Assembly: GCF_020360975.1 (NCBI RefSeq)
Contig: NW_025408667.1
Location: 4,898,001 to 4,962,000 of the forward strand
Length of the DNA: 64,000 bases
DNA from: Hirsutella rhossiliensis
Taxonomy: Eukaryota; Ascomycota; Sordariomycetes; Hypocreales; Ophiocordycipitaceae
Reading direction: 5' to 3'
In this document: piece by piece, positions 33,001-43,500 of the stretch
Layout: every line of letters starts with the position of its first letter
Position numbering within the stretch: position 1 is the stretch's first letter
Position numbers and translations under genes: made by a program
The notes under the pieces: generated by a model
Database searches by the model: none
Told to the model about the DNA's origin: nothing
The model's input: only the letters and a program-made list of their open reading frames with translations

Positions 33001-36000
33001 TCTTCTTTAAAGTTAGTATTATCCTTAACTACTTCGACGTCGGTTTCTTATTCTATTTCCTTATCTAGGGCCTCTTTTTATAACTATTAAGAAGGGGGAA
33101 TTTAGATCTTTTAAATTAGCTAACGTTATAAGAGTAAGAGGGGCTATTAATCCTTCTTTCTATTAAAGAAGCTAGATTCGTCGAAAATTATATCCCTAGT
33201 TAAAATAACCTTCTATAGAAGAGGAATTTAGATCTAGAAGATATTCATAGAATTATAACTAATAAGGTAACTAATAAAGGCTCTAGGATTAAGCTTTCTT
33301 TTCTTCTTCCTTTTTAGCTATATATCGGCAGTTATAGCGTATACCTTATAGCTATAGGTATAAAGGTAGGCTAGCGAGGCCCTCTTCTTCTTAAAGAGCT
33401 TAAGGGGGGATTTCTAGTCTATTCCTTAGGTAGTCCTTCTAGGGGTCCGGTTCTATAGGTAATAGGCGGTCTTAACGACTTCCCTTTAAAGGTCGTATAG
33501 AAGCCTTATAGTAAGTCTTATTATATAGGCCCTTTTTATTATAGTACCCCCTAATCTTTCTGCCCCTCCGTTCTAGGCCTAGGTATTCGGTGCTAATAGG
33601 AGGGGTAAAATGCCCCTTTTTCGAAGCTAATTTAAGATATCCTTTATAAATAGCTTTCCGTTAGACTATATCTTCTTTACCTTATAGCCGAAGTAGGATT
33701 TTATCTAGTTAATAAAGTCCTAGAGAGCAAACTAGTTATACTTACTTAAGTAGGTCCGTAAGAAATAGGGGAAAACTATCCCTAAAAAAGCGTCCATAAA
33801 AAACATTACCTTAACGAAGCTTTCCTAGTCCCTAGAGACGTCGGTTTAATCGACCTAAATTTCCTTATATAGCTAGTCCGGCCGTTTAGGCGTTCGTCTA
33901 GAAATTCGTCTCTTAATCTTTCCTTAGCTATAGTATTTATATTTAACCGTCTTTAGGCCCTTTATTCGTACGCCTTATTATTAACCTAGCTTATATAAAG
34001 CTAGGGGGCCTAGGTAACTAAGTCGTGCGTACTAAAGAAGACCGTCTCCTTAGGCTACCGGAAGAGGGTCCTTTATAGTAGACCTATTCCTCTTAGTAGG
34101 GAAAGCTAACTTTTTAAGTAATTCCTTCTTAAGGATAGGTCGGAATTCGAGAATAAATTAACCGAACTTTTCCTCGATAAACCTAATAGTTTAATTCTTC
34201 TAGACTAGCCTCGTAAGCTTAGACGTTATAGCTTAGAAGATTCCTTCCTCTTAAAGAAAGCGAAAGGAAATTAAGCTCGTTAAAAATCGAGGGTAAAAAG
34301 CTACCCTTTTTTATCGAAGAATTCGTATAGACCTATTAGGTAATTTTATCGTGAAAGTTACCCTTCTATATCCCTCTATCCGTACGGTTAATTCCCCGGT
34401 AATAAGATATTCCCTTTATACCTTCTTAAAGGACCGGAATCGTAAGAGTATATTATAGATATTAAGGGAAGTACTAAAGTTAAGGATAGCTAATTTTCGT
34501 AGGGGATAATCGGAGGGTCCTAATAGGTAGTCTTACTAATCTATAGGGAAGACAAATACTAGATTTACTATACTAATAATATTTCCTTAAATTTATAGCT
34601 CGAATAAGGGCAGCGGCATTAGTTACTATTTCTTAGCAACTAAAATCTTATCTATCTTCTTTTATAATAAGGGGTCCTCTTTAAGAGACTATTATATTAT
34701 TTCTTATAGCCTCTTTAAAGGGTTAAATCCTTTAGGTCGGTTTTCCTTAAAGACCTACTAGTATTATAATAATCGATTACCTAGGGATTTATATACTAGG
34801 CAGCTGTTTCGTCGTCTAGTCTTTTATTTCTTCGAGGAATCCTCGTCCCGATCTAGAAGGTCTGCTTAAAAACCTCCTCTTTTTACCCCTTATTGCTAAT
34901 TTTAATAAAGAGGTTCGATTTCGACTAGTTCCTTAATTTTTCGACTAACGGACTAAACGGTCTATTAAGGGACTAGTCGGGCCGGACGGACTAACGGGGC
35001 CGGGGCCGGGCCCGGAGTAAGATACGAAGCCGGGGCCGGGACCAGGGCAGCCGTTAAAGACAGTGTTAAGGCTCTCGAGGGAGGAGGAGCCGGAGGGGCA
35101 GCAGCCGCAGCAGCAGCAGCAGCGGGGGCCGTAGCAACTAAGGCTGCAGCAGCTATAGGGGCAGTAGGTCGAGCCGTCTAGGTCGAGTGCTAGCTACGAA
35201 GGAATAAGACTACTTACTATTATACTCTAGTAGCCTCTTTATCTAGTTCCCGGCTAGCTTCTCGAAAGATAGTTAAGTAACCGTTACTAATAGGCTTTAT
35301 TAATAGAGATATATCCTATAGCTACTAGCCGGAAAGAGCTTCTATAAGGAAGTATTAGTTAGCTTCCTTAAGGATTTCCTCTTACTTAGCTAGCTATAAA
35401 GAAGCTAGTAAGTTCCTAGTAGAAAAGGCTCCTAGGTATACCGTATAGGTCTTTTTAATATAGTTAGTTATATAGCCCCTCGAAGGAGCTATTAAGGTCT
35501 CGAGCTTTAAAAGCTACTACTTAAGAGTCTCTTCCTCTTAAAGAGAGATTAGCTTTACGGCACTAATAGATTCCGTTATCGCCGTGCGTATAGTAGTTAG
35601 TAGCTTCGTCTTATAGAGGTACTTCTTTCGGTAACTCTTATAGTCGCCTAAGGTAGTAGAAAAAGCTCTCTACTATATAGAGGTTAGCTTAGAGAAGAGG
35701 GAAGCTCCCTCTATAAATTCCGTTGCCCTAGGATAAAGAGGGGGCTTAAGAGGGTCCTACTTATTAGAGAAGACTAAATTATAGATAGTTCTATTTATAT
35801 AAGCCTATAGCTCCTTTACCTACTTATCCTAATCTTAGGGCTCTATAAGAATCGTCTTATAGACCGTAGGGGCGGTAGAGGAGTTATTTTTCGATATCGT
35901 TAAGGAGAGAGGGGGTAGAAAAGTTAGTTAAAATCGGCTTTTTTAGTAAGAGGGGTAAAAAGGAGCTACGAGGGATATAAGAAAGGTGCCTTTTATCGCA

Positions 36001-36041
36001 GCTAGAAGGTATAGGAATTCTATTCCTCCTAGGCTTATAAC
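30095..36041 (-). pseudogene. Copia-B copy 1 gag-pol, RIP-inactivated
   Basis: Minus strand: RNase H lies left of and around the inserted R repeat (30,480-30,975 and 31,554 onward) and RT lies near 31,700-32,650. The RT active site at 32,017-32,028 still reads Y-V-D-D with intact Asp codons, unlike every other RIPped RT in the window. Integrase and gag lie further right. Near 34,980-35,160 a GC-rich, CAG-rich stretch encodes a low-complexity Ala/Pro-rich region and is oddly rich in surviving CpA. Stop codons elsewhere exclude function. Confidence 0.75.
30982..31547 (+). repeat. Family R repeat, copy iii (566 bp), TAGGCG duplication
   Basis: Inserted in the RNase H region of Copia-B copy 1. 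TAGGCG is duplicated at 30,976-30,981 and 31,548-31,553; the uninterrupted site is seen in copy 2 near 45,330 (cctagacatagac on the other strand). Outer ends read TAAGG-like and CCTTA. No coding frame. A TATAAATA motif lies near the right end on the minus strand. The class is unresolved (solo LTR or small non-autonomous element). Confidence 0.8.
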
Positions 36042-36526
36042 TCTTATAAAGAGAGATAAGAGAAGTATATAAAAATATATAAAGGTAAAATTAAAAGTAA
36101 GAGGTCGGATAGGCAGGGCAGAGAGATTTAATTCTTACTAGGGTAGTAATTAAGTTAAGGGAATAATTATTATATTGCCTTAATTATCCTTCTTTCTTTT
36201 ATTTAACGCCCCTCTTTATACTTATCTAGTATCTTAATTAATAAAGAAGATCCTACTTAAAGAAGCTATTAATATCTCTTTAACTACTAAGCTTTTTACT
36301 AGTTTTTCCCCTCCTTTCTAGCCGTTGCTAGTATATCCGTCTTATCTCTCGCTACCTCTATAGGAAGCTATCGCTACTTTTACTTCCCCTTATGCCCCTA
36401 CCCTTCTTTCTATACCTCTTTTTAGCTCCTTCTTCCTTCTTCTCTACTAGGTATTTCTAGCTTCCTAGTTCCTTCTTACTAAGGGATATCTCTAAGTACT
36501 ATAAAATTAGGCTACGCTTCGCGATA
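36042..36526 (-). repeat. 5' LTR of Copia-B copy 1 (485 bp)
   Basis: Plus strand starts tcttataaagagag and ends cttcgcgata. The primer-binding junction (minus strand GTTATAAGCCTAGGAGG) starts at 36,041. Confidence 0.88.
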
Positions 36527-36692
36527 ATTATATCTACTAATATAAACCCCTTAATAGGTTTATCCCTTAAGAATAATACTAGTTATTATAAGGGGCTTAT
36601 ATTAATAGATATAATAAGGCGTAGACTAAGTAATAATAAGTATATTATATTAGTAAGAAGTTAAAGGTTATAGACTATAAAAGATCTTCTTT
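36527..36692. repeat. Rearranged Gypsy-C scraps in inverted arrangement
   Basis: Bases 36,539-36,595 match the Gypsy-C leader in plus orientation. Bases 36,596-36,690 match the leader/LTR end in minus orientation (aaggcgtagactaagtaa). The two halves form an imperfect inverted repeat about 36,590. Confidence 0.6.
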
Positions 36693-36895
36693 ATTAATTA
36701 AGATACTAGATAGGTATAAAGAGGGGCGTTAAATAAAAGAAGGAAGGATAATTAAAGTAATATAATAATTACTCCCTAGCTATAATTACTACCCTTATAA
36801 GAATTAAATATCTTTACCCTTCTTATCCGACCTTTTACTTCCCCTTTTACCTTTATATATATTTTTATATACTTCTTATACCTCCTCTTATAAGA
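36693..36895 (+). repeat. Partial Copia-B LTR (3' ~200 bp)
   Basis: Begins gatcttctttattaatt, an internal LTR position, and ends cctcctcttataaga. It is followed directly by RT sequence rather than by the Copia-B leader. Confidence 0.72.
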
Positions 36896-38166
36896 ACTTA
36901 ATCTATTTTATTACGCTAAGGAGTATAGGAAATACCTATATTAATATAAGGTTAGCTCCCTACTATTTATAGCTATTTATAATAAACTAGAGTTCTTTTT
37001 TATAGTCTCTTAGCTACCTAAGTATTATTAGAATCCTAGCCTTAGGTACTAAAAGTAATAGACCGAGCTATCCTATATATCTATTTAATAAGATTATATA
37101 GTCTATGCCTAGGAGAGTAGGGAAGGAAACTAGCTATTAAAATCTTCCTCTCTTTAAGCGATTCGCCCTTTATAAAGAACTCCTTAGATAGAAAAGCTTA
37201 TAAGGGTATATTATATCCCTTTTTAAAGGATCTATTACTTAAAGAGCTTTAAATTAAGCTACTATTACTACTTTAAGTATAAAGGCAGAGCTACTAGCTC
37301 TTTTAAAAGCTTTAAAGGAGGCTATTTTCCTTAGCTACCTATTTATATTTTTATACTTTTAAATTCCGTTTCCTTTACCTATAAAATATAATAATATATA
37401 GATTATATAAATTCTTATAAAAGAAAATAGTAAGCTTTTAACCTAGCTATAGTATATAGATATTTACTAGTATTAGCTATATTAAGAGGTCTAAATAAAA
37501 CTTATTTCTATATATAAGGTTTTTATAATATAGATAAAAGTAAACGGTCTTATAAAGCCTTTTTTAAAATAAAAGCTAGTTATCTTTTAATAATAAATAA
37601 GGCTAAAAGACGTCTAAGAGAAGCTATCCTTAAAGGCCTTATTATAGGATAGAGATTATATAATATATTATATAATATCTTCCCCTTATATAGATCGTCT
37701 AGCTAAGAAAAAGAGAGATTCTCTTTTTTTCTCCTCTTTATTTAACTATAGTTACTCTTTTAGCTACGTTTTCCTTATATCTTATACTATCTCCCTTTAT
37801 ATCTCTCTTTCTTTTACCTCGAGCCCTCTACTTAAGCTAACCTTTCCGCCCTACCTAGCTATTATATAATAGGCCCGCCTTAAGAGTTTATAAGAGGAGC
37901 TAATAGTATATATAAGAGGGTAACGTCTATAGCTAAAGAAAGAGATAGGTTTATCCTTTTTATAAAGGGTCTTTATCTTATAAGGTTTATCCTTTCTTTA
38001 GGCCCTTATTTCTTAAGTAGATCTAAAAAAGCCTAGGAACTTAAAAGGGCCCTTACTTTCCTTAAGTAAAAGGATAAGTATAAAGCTAAGAACCTCCTTT
38101 ATATACTTACTAGCTTAGAAGCTATATTAGCTATACCCTTAAGGGGGGGCTATAGCTAAGGGGGTA
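36896..38166 (+). pseudogene. Copia-B fragment: RT C-terminus and RNase H, RIPped
   Basis: Aligns with copy 2 from about 45,120 onward: RT end (a SLAT/YNQNP-like region), then the RNase H block (SLIRVYYIPF, TALLKALKEAIFL-like with stops), then the downstream region ending in the polypurine tract gctaagggggta. The left two thirds of the element are missing, so a deletion joins an LTR piece to RT. Confidence 0.72.
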
Positions 38167-38605
38167 TATTATAAAGTATAACTTAATTTCGTAGTTCTTA
38201 GAGATATCCCTAGGTATAAGGGATCTAAGAAGTAAAAAGAGGTATAGAAAGGAGGGTAAGGGAGAGAGGGGAAGTAGAAGTAGCGATAGCTTCTTATAGA
38301 GGTAGCGAGAGAAAAGACGGAGGGGCCGGTAATAGCTAAAAGGGAGAGGAAAAGCTAGTAAAAAGCTCGGTAGTTAAGGGCTTCTTAAAATTAAGTTTTC
38401 TTTATTAATTAGGATATTAAAGGGATATAAATAAGGGCGTTAGGTAGAGGGAAGAAGGATAAACAAGGCAATATAATAATTACTCTCTTACTATAATTAT
38501 TGCCCTTTAAAGATTTAAATAACTTTACCCTACTTATCCGACCCCTTACTTCTAAGCTTACCTTTATGCAATTTATATATACTTCTTATATCTCTCTTCG
38601 CGAGA
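38167..38605 (+). repeat. Copia-B 3' LTR bordering the WSC gene island
   Basis: Follows the polypurine tract and starts tattataaagtataac. It ends cttcgcgaga, immediately before normal-composition DNA. It is about 45 bp shorter than the family length because of an internal deletion. Confidence 0.8.
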
Positions 38606-39680
38606 GTTCTAGCGTCATTCCTCGCGTCTAACTCGTCGATTGCCACGGGCTGGTTGGTTATAGCCCCACCTTCACCAGAGTCGCCGCTTCAGACTCTGCT
38701 ATGGCGCTGATTCGGGCACCGGCCAGGTATGTCGCTATTCCGCATACGAATTCAACCAAGCTACTTAGACTGACAACCCCCTTCCACTTCCCTTTAAACA
38801 TGATTACGCATAGCTAGAAATCCTTACCAGGGCATAGTGCGATTAGTGCGGGTTACTGCGCTAGACTACGGTAGACTACTAGTTTACGCCCTAAACAGAC
38901 CTGGAAGATCGACCGTGGAGATATGTCTGTCATATCTGACCACTGCACCATGCAGGCAAGACTGGAATGAGCATTCCAGCAATCAGAGCTGCAAATGGCG
39001 CACATAGCCTCAGTTCGACATAAATGCCGGTGTACGTTCCAAGCAAACCCGTTTCGCATTCAAACGCATCTTAGCATGTTCAGCCCTACGTAGTGCGCTG
39101 GTGCGATGACAAGCGAATAGTGGCCAGGTCGGCATGGTGTCAGATGACCCGTGAGCTTGAGTTGTTATGCATCAGTGTCTCGAATGACCATCATTATCAT
39201 TCGTTGTTTCTCTTTTTTTCCTTTAAAGGGAAGGGGGGGGGGGGGTGGGCAAGCTTTCGGCAGAGTACACGATCCAGCAAAATGGGTTCTAGAAGTGTAC
39301 TCATACTCATGGTGCATGTATCAAGGAATGCGATACTGGGTGAGATCGGCAGCTCGCTTAGTAGCTGGCCGTTATAAGGAACGTTATAATTTTGAAAAAA
39401 AATTAATATATGCTTACCAGTTATACCTACATAGATCAAGGAGTCAGCTCGAGGAATATGATAGCTCGGAACTAAGAAAATAGTTAAAACATATTTATTA
39501 CCTACCGGAATCTTAGAAAGGTTTACGGAGCACACCGGCGGATTTATCTAATATAAACACTATTCTCCGGTACATCGCTGACCCCTTAATAAATCAGAAC
39601 TCTCTCTCTTTAACGGGATTTAATTTCCTCTATATATTATAGGCAAAAAAGCTACTATTCTCACTTCGATCATCTTTGCA
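38606..39680. other. Non-RIPped island, upstream of the WSC gene
   Basis: Normal composition with CpA present. I find no convincing gene here. A Cys-rich 68-codon minus-strand frame (38,853-39,059) and overlapping plus frames at 39,093-39,483 lack recognisable domains. A G run of about 13 bases lies at 39,233-39,245. AT-rich DNA near 39,630 (ctatatattatagg) lies about 45 bp before the WSC start and could serve as its core promoter. Confidence 0.45.
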
Positions 39681-40067
39681 ATGCAGTCGAAGACTTTAAC
39701 CTTTCTTTTAGCTATTGCAGCTGCTATTATCGTCCAGGGCCAACCTAGAATATTAAGCACAGTTGGCAAATCGAAATTATACGGCTGCTACGAAGATCAT
39801 CGTGATAAGCGGACATTCCGTTATCTGAAATATGGGTTTCATTATAATACCATGACACCGGATAAATGCGTTAATATGTGTAGTAGCGTTGGTTACCAGT
39901 ATGCTGGCTTAGAGGCTAGCCATGAGTGTTTTTGCGGCAACAAACATGATTTTGAGAAGTCCGGTGCGAAGAAGCTTGACCAGTCAAAATGCCTAGGTGA
40001 ATGCCCTAAGGATAAGTCAATTAGTTGTGGCGCTGGTAATTCCTTGCTAGTATATATATCTGGGTAG
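39681..40067 (+). CDS. Small secreted WSC-domain protein
   Basis: 128 residues, uninterrupted. Residues 1-20 form a signal peptide: a Lys at position 4, then a Leu/Ala/Ile core ending AAIIVQG-Q. Residues about 33-126 are one WSC domain: YGCYEDH (34-40), MTPDKCVNMC (58-67), GYQYAGLEASHECFCGN (71-87), and a late CLGECP...CGAGNSLLVY (104-125). Eight cysteines (36, 63, 67, 83, 85, 104, 108, 116) fit the four-disulphide WSC pattern. The known family includes wall-stress sensors and carbohydrate-binding or oxidase-linked modules; this protein has no transmembrane segment or Ser/Thr-rich stem, so it is not a classic sensor. Likely an extracellular glycan binder, possibly effector-like (inference). 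It lies in a 1.5-kb island between Copia-B LTRs and shows no RIP damage. Confidence 0.88.
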   Translation: MQSKTLTFLLAIAAAIIVQGQPRILSTVGKSKLYGCYEDHRDKRTFRYLKYGFHYNTMTPDKCVNMCSSVGYQYAGLEASHECFCGNKHDFEKSGAKKLDQSKCLGECPKDKSISCGAGNSLLVYISG

Positions 40068-40102
40068 TTAAGGGCAGTCTATAGAGTATAAAATCCTATA
40101 TA

Positions 40103-40579
40103 TGTCGCGAAACGTGGCCTGATTTCGCAGTTCTCGGAGATATCCCTTAGTAAGAGGGACCTAGGAAGCTAAAAAACCGGTTTAGAAGAAGGAGCTAAAA
40201 GGAGGTATAGATAGGAGGGTAGGGGCAAGAGGGGAAGCAGAAGTAGCGATAGCTTCTTATAGAGGTAGTAAGAGATAAGACGGATATACTAGCAACGGCT
40301 AGAAAGGAGGGGAAAAGCAAGTAAAAAGCTCGGTAGTTAAGAGGATATTAGTAGCTTCTTTAAGTAGGATCTTCTTTATTAACTAAAATACTAGATAGGT
40401 ATAAAGAGGGGCGTTAGATAAAAGAAAGAAGGAAAATAAAGGTAATATAATAATTACTCCCTTACTATAATTGCTGCCCCTATAAGAATTAAATATCTCT
40501 GCCTTACTTATCCGACCCCTTAGTTTTAATTTTACCTTTATATATTTTATATATACTTCCTATATCTCTCTTTATAAGA
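40103..40579 (+). repeat. 5' LTR of Copia-B copy 2 (477 bp)
   Basis: Starts TGTCGCGAAACG (TG retained) and ends ctttataaga. It abuts the WSC island 36 bp after the WSC stop codon. The leader GTTATAAGCCTAGGAGG follows. Confidence 0.88.
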
Positions 40580-43500
40580 GTTATAAGCCTAGGAGGAATA
40601 TAATTCCTATACCTTCCGGCTACTATAAAAAGGCACCTTTCTTATATCCCTTATAGCCCCTTCCTTTATACCTCTTACTAGAAATGCCGATTTTTAACCG
40701 AATTTTCTACCTTTCTTTTATAATAATATCGAAAAACGTTTCCTTTACTACCCCTACGATCTATAGGACGATTCTTATAAAGCCTTAAGATTAGGATAAG
40801 TAGGTAAAGGAGCTATAGGCTTATATAGATAGAACTATTTATAATTTAGTCTTCTTTAATAAGTAGGACCCTCTTAAGCCCCCTTTTTATCTTAAGGTAA
40901 TAGAATTTATAAAGGGAGCTTCCCTCTTCTTTAAGCTAACCTCTATATAGTAGAGAGCTTTTTTTACTACCTTAGGTAACTACGAGGGTTACTATAAGGA
41001 ATACCTTTATAAGATAAAGCTACTAACCGCTATATATATAGCGATAACGGAATCCGTTAATACTATAAAGCTAATCTCTCTTTAAGAAAAAAAGACTCTT
41101 AGGTAGTAGCCTTTAAAGCTTAAGACCTTAATAGCTCCCTTAAGGGGCTATATAACTAACTATATTAAGAAGACTTATATAATATACTTAGGAGCCTTTT
41201 CTACTAAGAACTTACTAGCTTTTTTATAGCTAGCTAAGTAGGAAGAAATACTTAAGGAAGCTAACTAATACTTCTTAATAAAAGCTCTTTCTAGCTAGTA
41301 GCTATAAGATATATCTCTACTAATAAAGCCTATTAGTAACGGTTACTTAACTATCTTTTAAGAAGCTAGCTAAGAACTAAATAAAGAAGCTACTAAAGTA
41401 TAATAATAAGTAGTCTTATTCCTTTATAGCTAGCACTTAACCTAGATAGCTCGACCTACTACCCCTATAGCTAATATAGCCCCTCTTACTATAGCCCCCG
41501 CTGCTGCTGTTACTACTGCCCCTCTGGATCCTCCTCCCTCGAGAGCGTTAATACTATCTTTAACGGCTGCTCTAGTCCCGGCCCCGGCTCCGCTTACTGC
41601 TCCGGGCCCGGTCCTATTAGTCCGTCCGACCTAACTAGTCCCCTAATAGACCTTTTAGTCCGTTAGTTAAAAAATTAAGGAACTAGTTAAAATTATACCT
41701 CCTTATTAAAATTAGTAATAAGGGGTAAAAAAGAAGGGTTTTTAAGTAAACCTTTTAGACTAAGACAAGGATTCCTCGAAGAAATAAAAGACTAAATAAA
41801 ACAGCTGCCTAGCCTATAAATCCCTAGGCTATAAGTTATTATAATACTAGTAGGTCTTTAAGGAAAACCGACCTAAAGGATTTAACCCTTTAAAGAGGCT
41901 ATAAGAAACGATATAATAGTCTCTTAAGGAGGACCCCTTATTATAAAAGAAGATAGATAAGATTTAGGTTACTAAGAAATAATAACTAGCGCCGCTACTA
42001 GTATTTAAGCCGTATATTTAAGGAAATATTATTAGTATAGTAAATCCGGCCTTTATCTTCCCTATAGATTAGTAAGACCGCCCGTTAGGACCCTCCGATT
42101 ATCCCCTACGAAAATTAAGTATCCTTAATTCCGGTACTTCTCTTAATATCTATAATATACTCTTATAATTCCGGTCCTTTAAGAAGGTATAAAAGGAATA
42201 CCTTATTACTAGGGAATTAACCGTATAGATAGAGGGATATTAAAGGGTAAATTTTACGATAAAATTACCTAATAAGTTTATATAAATTCTTCGACGAAAA
42301 AGGGTAGTTTTTTACCCTTAATTCTTAATAAGTTTAATTTCCTTCTACTTTCTTTAAGAGGAAGGAATCTTTTAAGATACGACTTCTAAGCCTATAAGGC
42401 TAGTTTAGAAGAATTAAACAACTAAGCTTATCGAGGAAAAATTCGGTTAATTTATTCTTAAATTCTAACCTATCCTTAGGAAGGAACTACTTAAAAAGTT
42501 AGCGTTCCTTACTTAAAGGAGGGTAGGTTTAAAGGACCCTCTTTTAGTAGCCTAAAGAGATAGTCTTCTTTAGTACGTATAACTTAGTAACCTAGGCCCC
42601 CTAGCTTTATATAAGCTAAGCTAATAATAGGGCGTATAAATAAGGGGCCTAAAGACTATAGAATATAAATACTATAGGTAAGGAAAGGCTAAGAGACGAA
42701 TTTCTAGACGAACTACTTTATAGCTAGACTAGCTATATAAGGAAATTTAAGTCGACTAAACTAACGTCTTAAAGGACTAAGAAAGCTTCGTTAGGGTAAT
42801 GTTTTTTATAGACGCTTTTTTAGGGATAGTTTTCCCTTATTTCTTATAGACCTACCTAAGTAAGTATAACTAATCTACCCTTTAATACTTTATTACCTAA
42901 ATAAAATCCTATTTTAGCTATAAGGTAAAGAAGATATAGTTTAATAGAGAGCTATTTATAAAGGATGTCTTAAATTAGCTTTAAAAAAGAGGTATTTTAC
43001 CCTTCTTATTAGCACTAAATACCTAGGCTTAAAATAAAGGGGTAGAAAGATTAAGGGGTGCTATAATAGAAAGGGCCTATATAATAAGACTTACTATAAG
43101 GCTTCTATATAACCTTAAGAGGAAAGTTATTAAGACCGCCTATTACCTTTAGAACCGGACCCCTAGGGACCTTATAGACCCTAGGGAACTAAACTAAGAA
43201 ATAAACTAAAAATCCCCCCTCGATCTCTTTATAAAGAAGAGGGCCTTACTAGCTTACCTTCGTAGCTATAGCTATAAGGCATACGCTATAACTACTAATA
43301 TATAGCTAAAAAGGAAGAAGAAAAGAAAGCTTAATCTTAGAGCCTTTATTAGTTACCTTATTAGTTATAATTCTATAAATGTCTTTTAGATCTAGATTCC
43401 TCTTTTATAAAAGGTTATTTTAACTAAGGATATAATTTTAGAAAAATCTAACTTTTTCGATAGAAAGAGTAATAAATAGCCCCTCTTACTCTTATAACGT

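Larger units (their letters stand above)
29610..36526 (-). mobile_element. Copia-B copy 1, full length, RIPped
   Basis: Minus-strand Ty1/Copia element with 485-bp LTRs at both ends (5' LTR 36,042-36,526; 3' LTR 29,610-30,094) and an R repeat inserted near its RNase H region. It is the mirror image of copy 2 at 40,103-55,060, and the two 5' LTRs face each other across the WSC gene island. No clear 5-bp target duplication is seen; the flanks instead carry inverted scraps of Gypsy-C leader. Confidence 0.85.

Noticed and set aside
29610..36526. 5-bp target duplication for Copia-B copy 1
   Set aside because: Outer flanks read GGTAT and ATTAT, and a G-to-T difference is not a RIP change, so no duplication is claimed; copy 2 is likewise unclear.
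39093..39535. Overlapping ORFs upstream of the WSC gene
   Set aside because: They overlap in three frames around a G run and show no domain or conserved composition.
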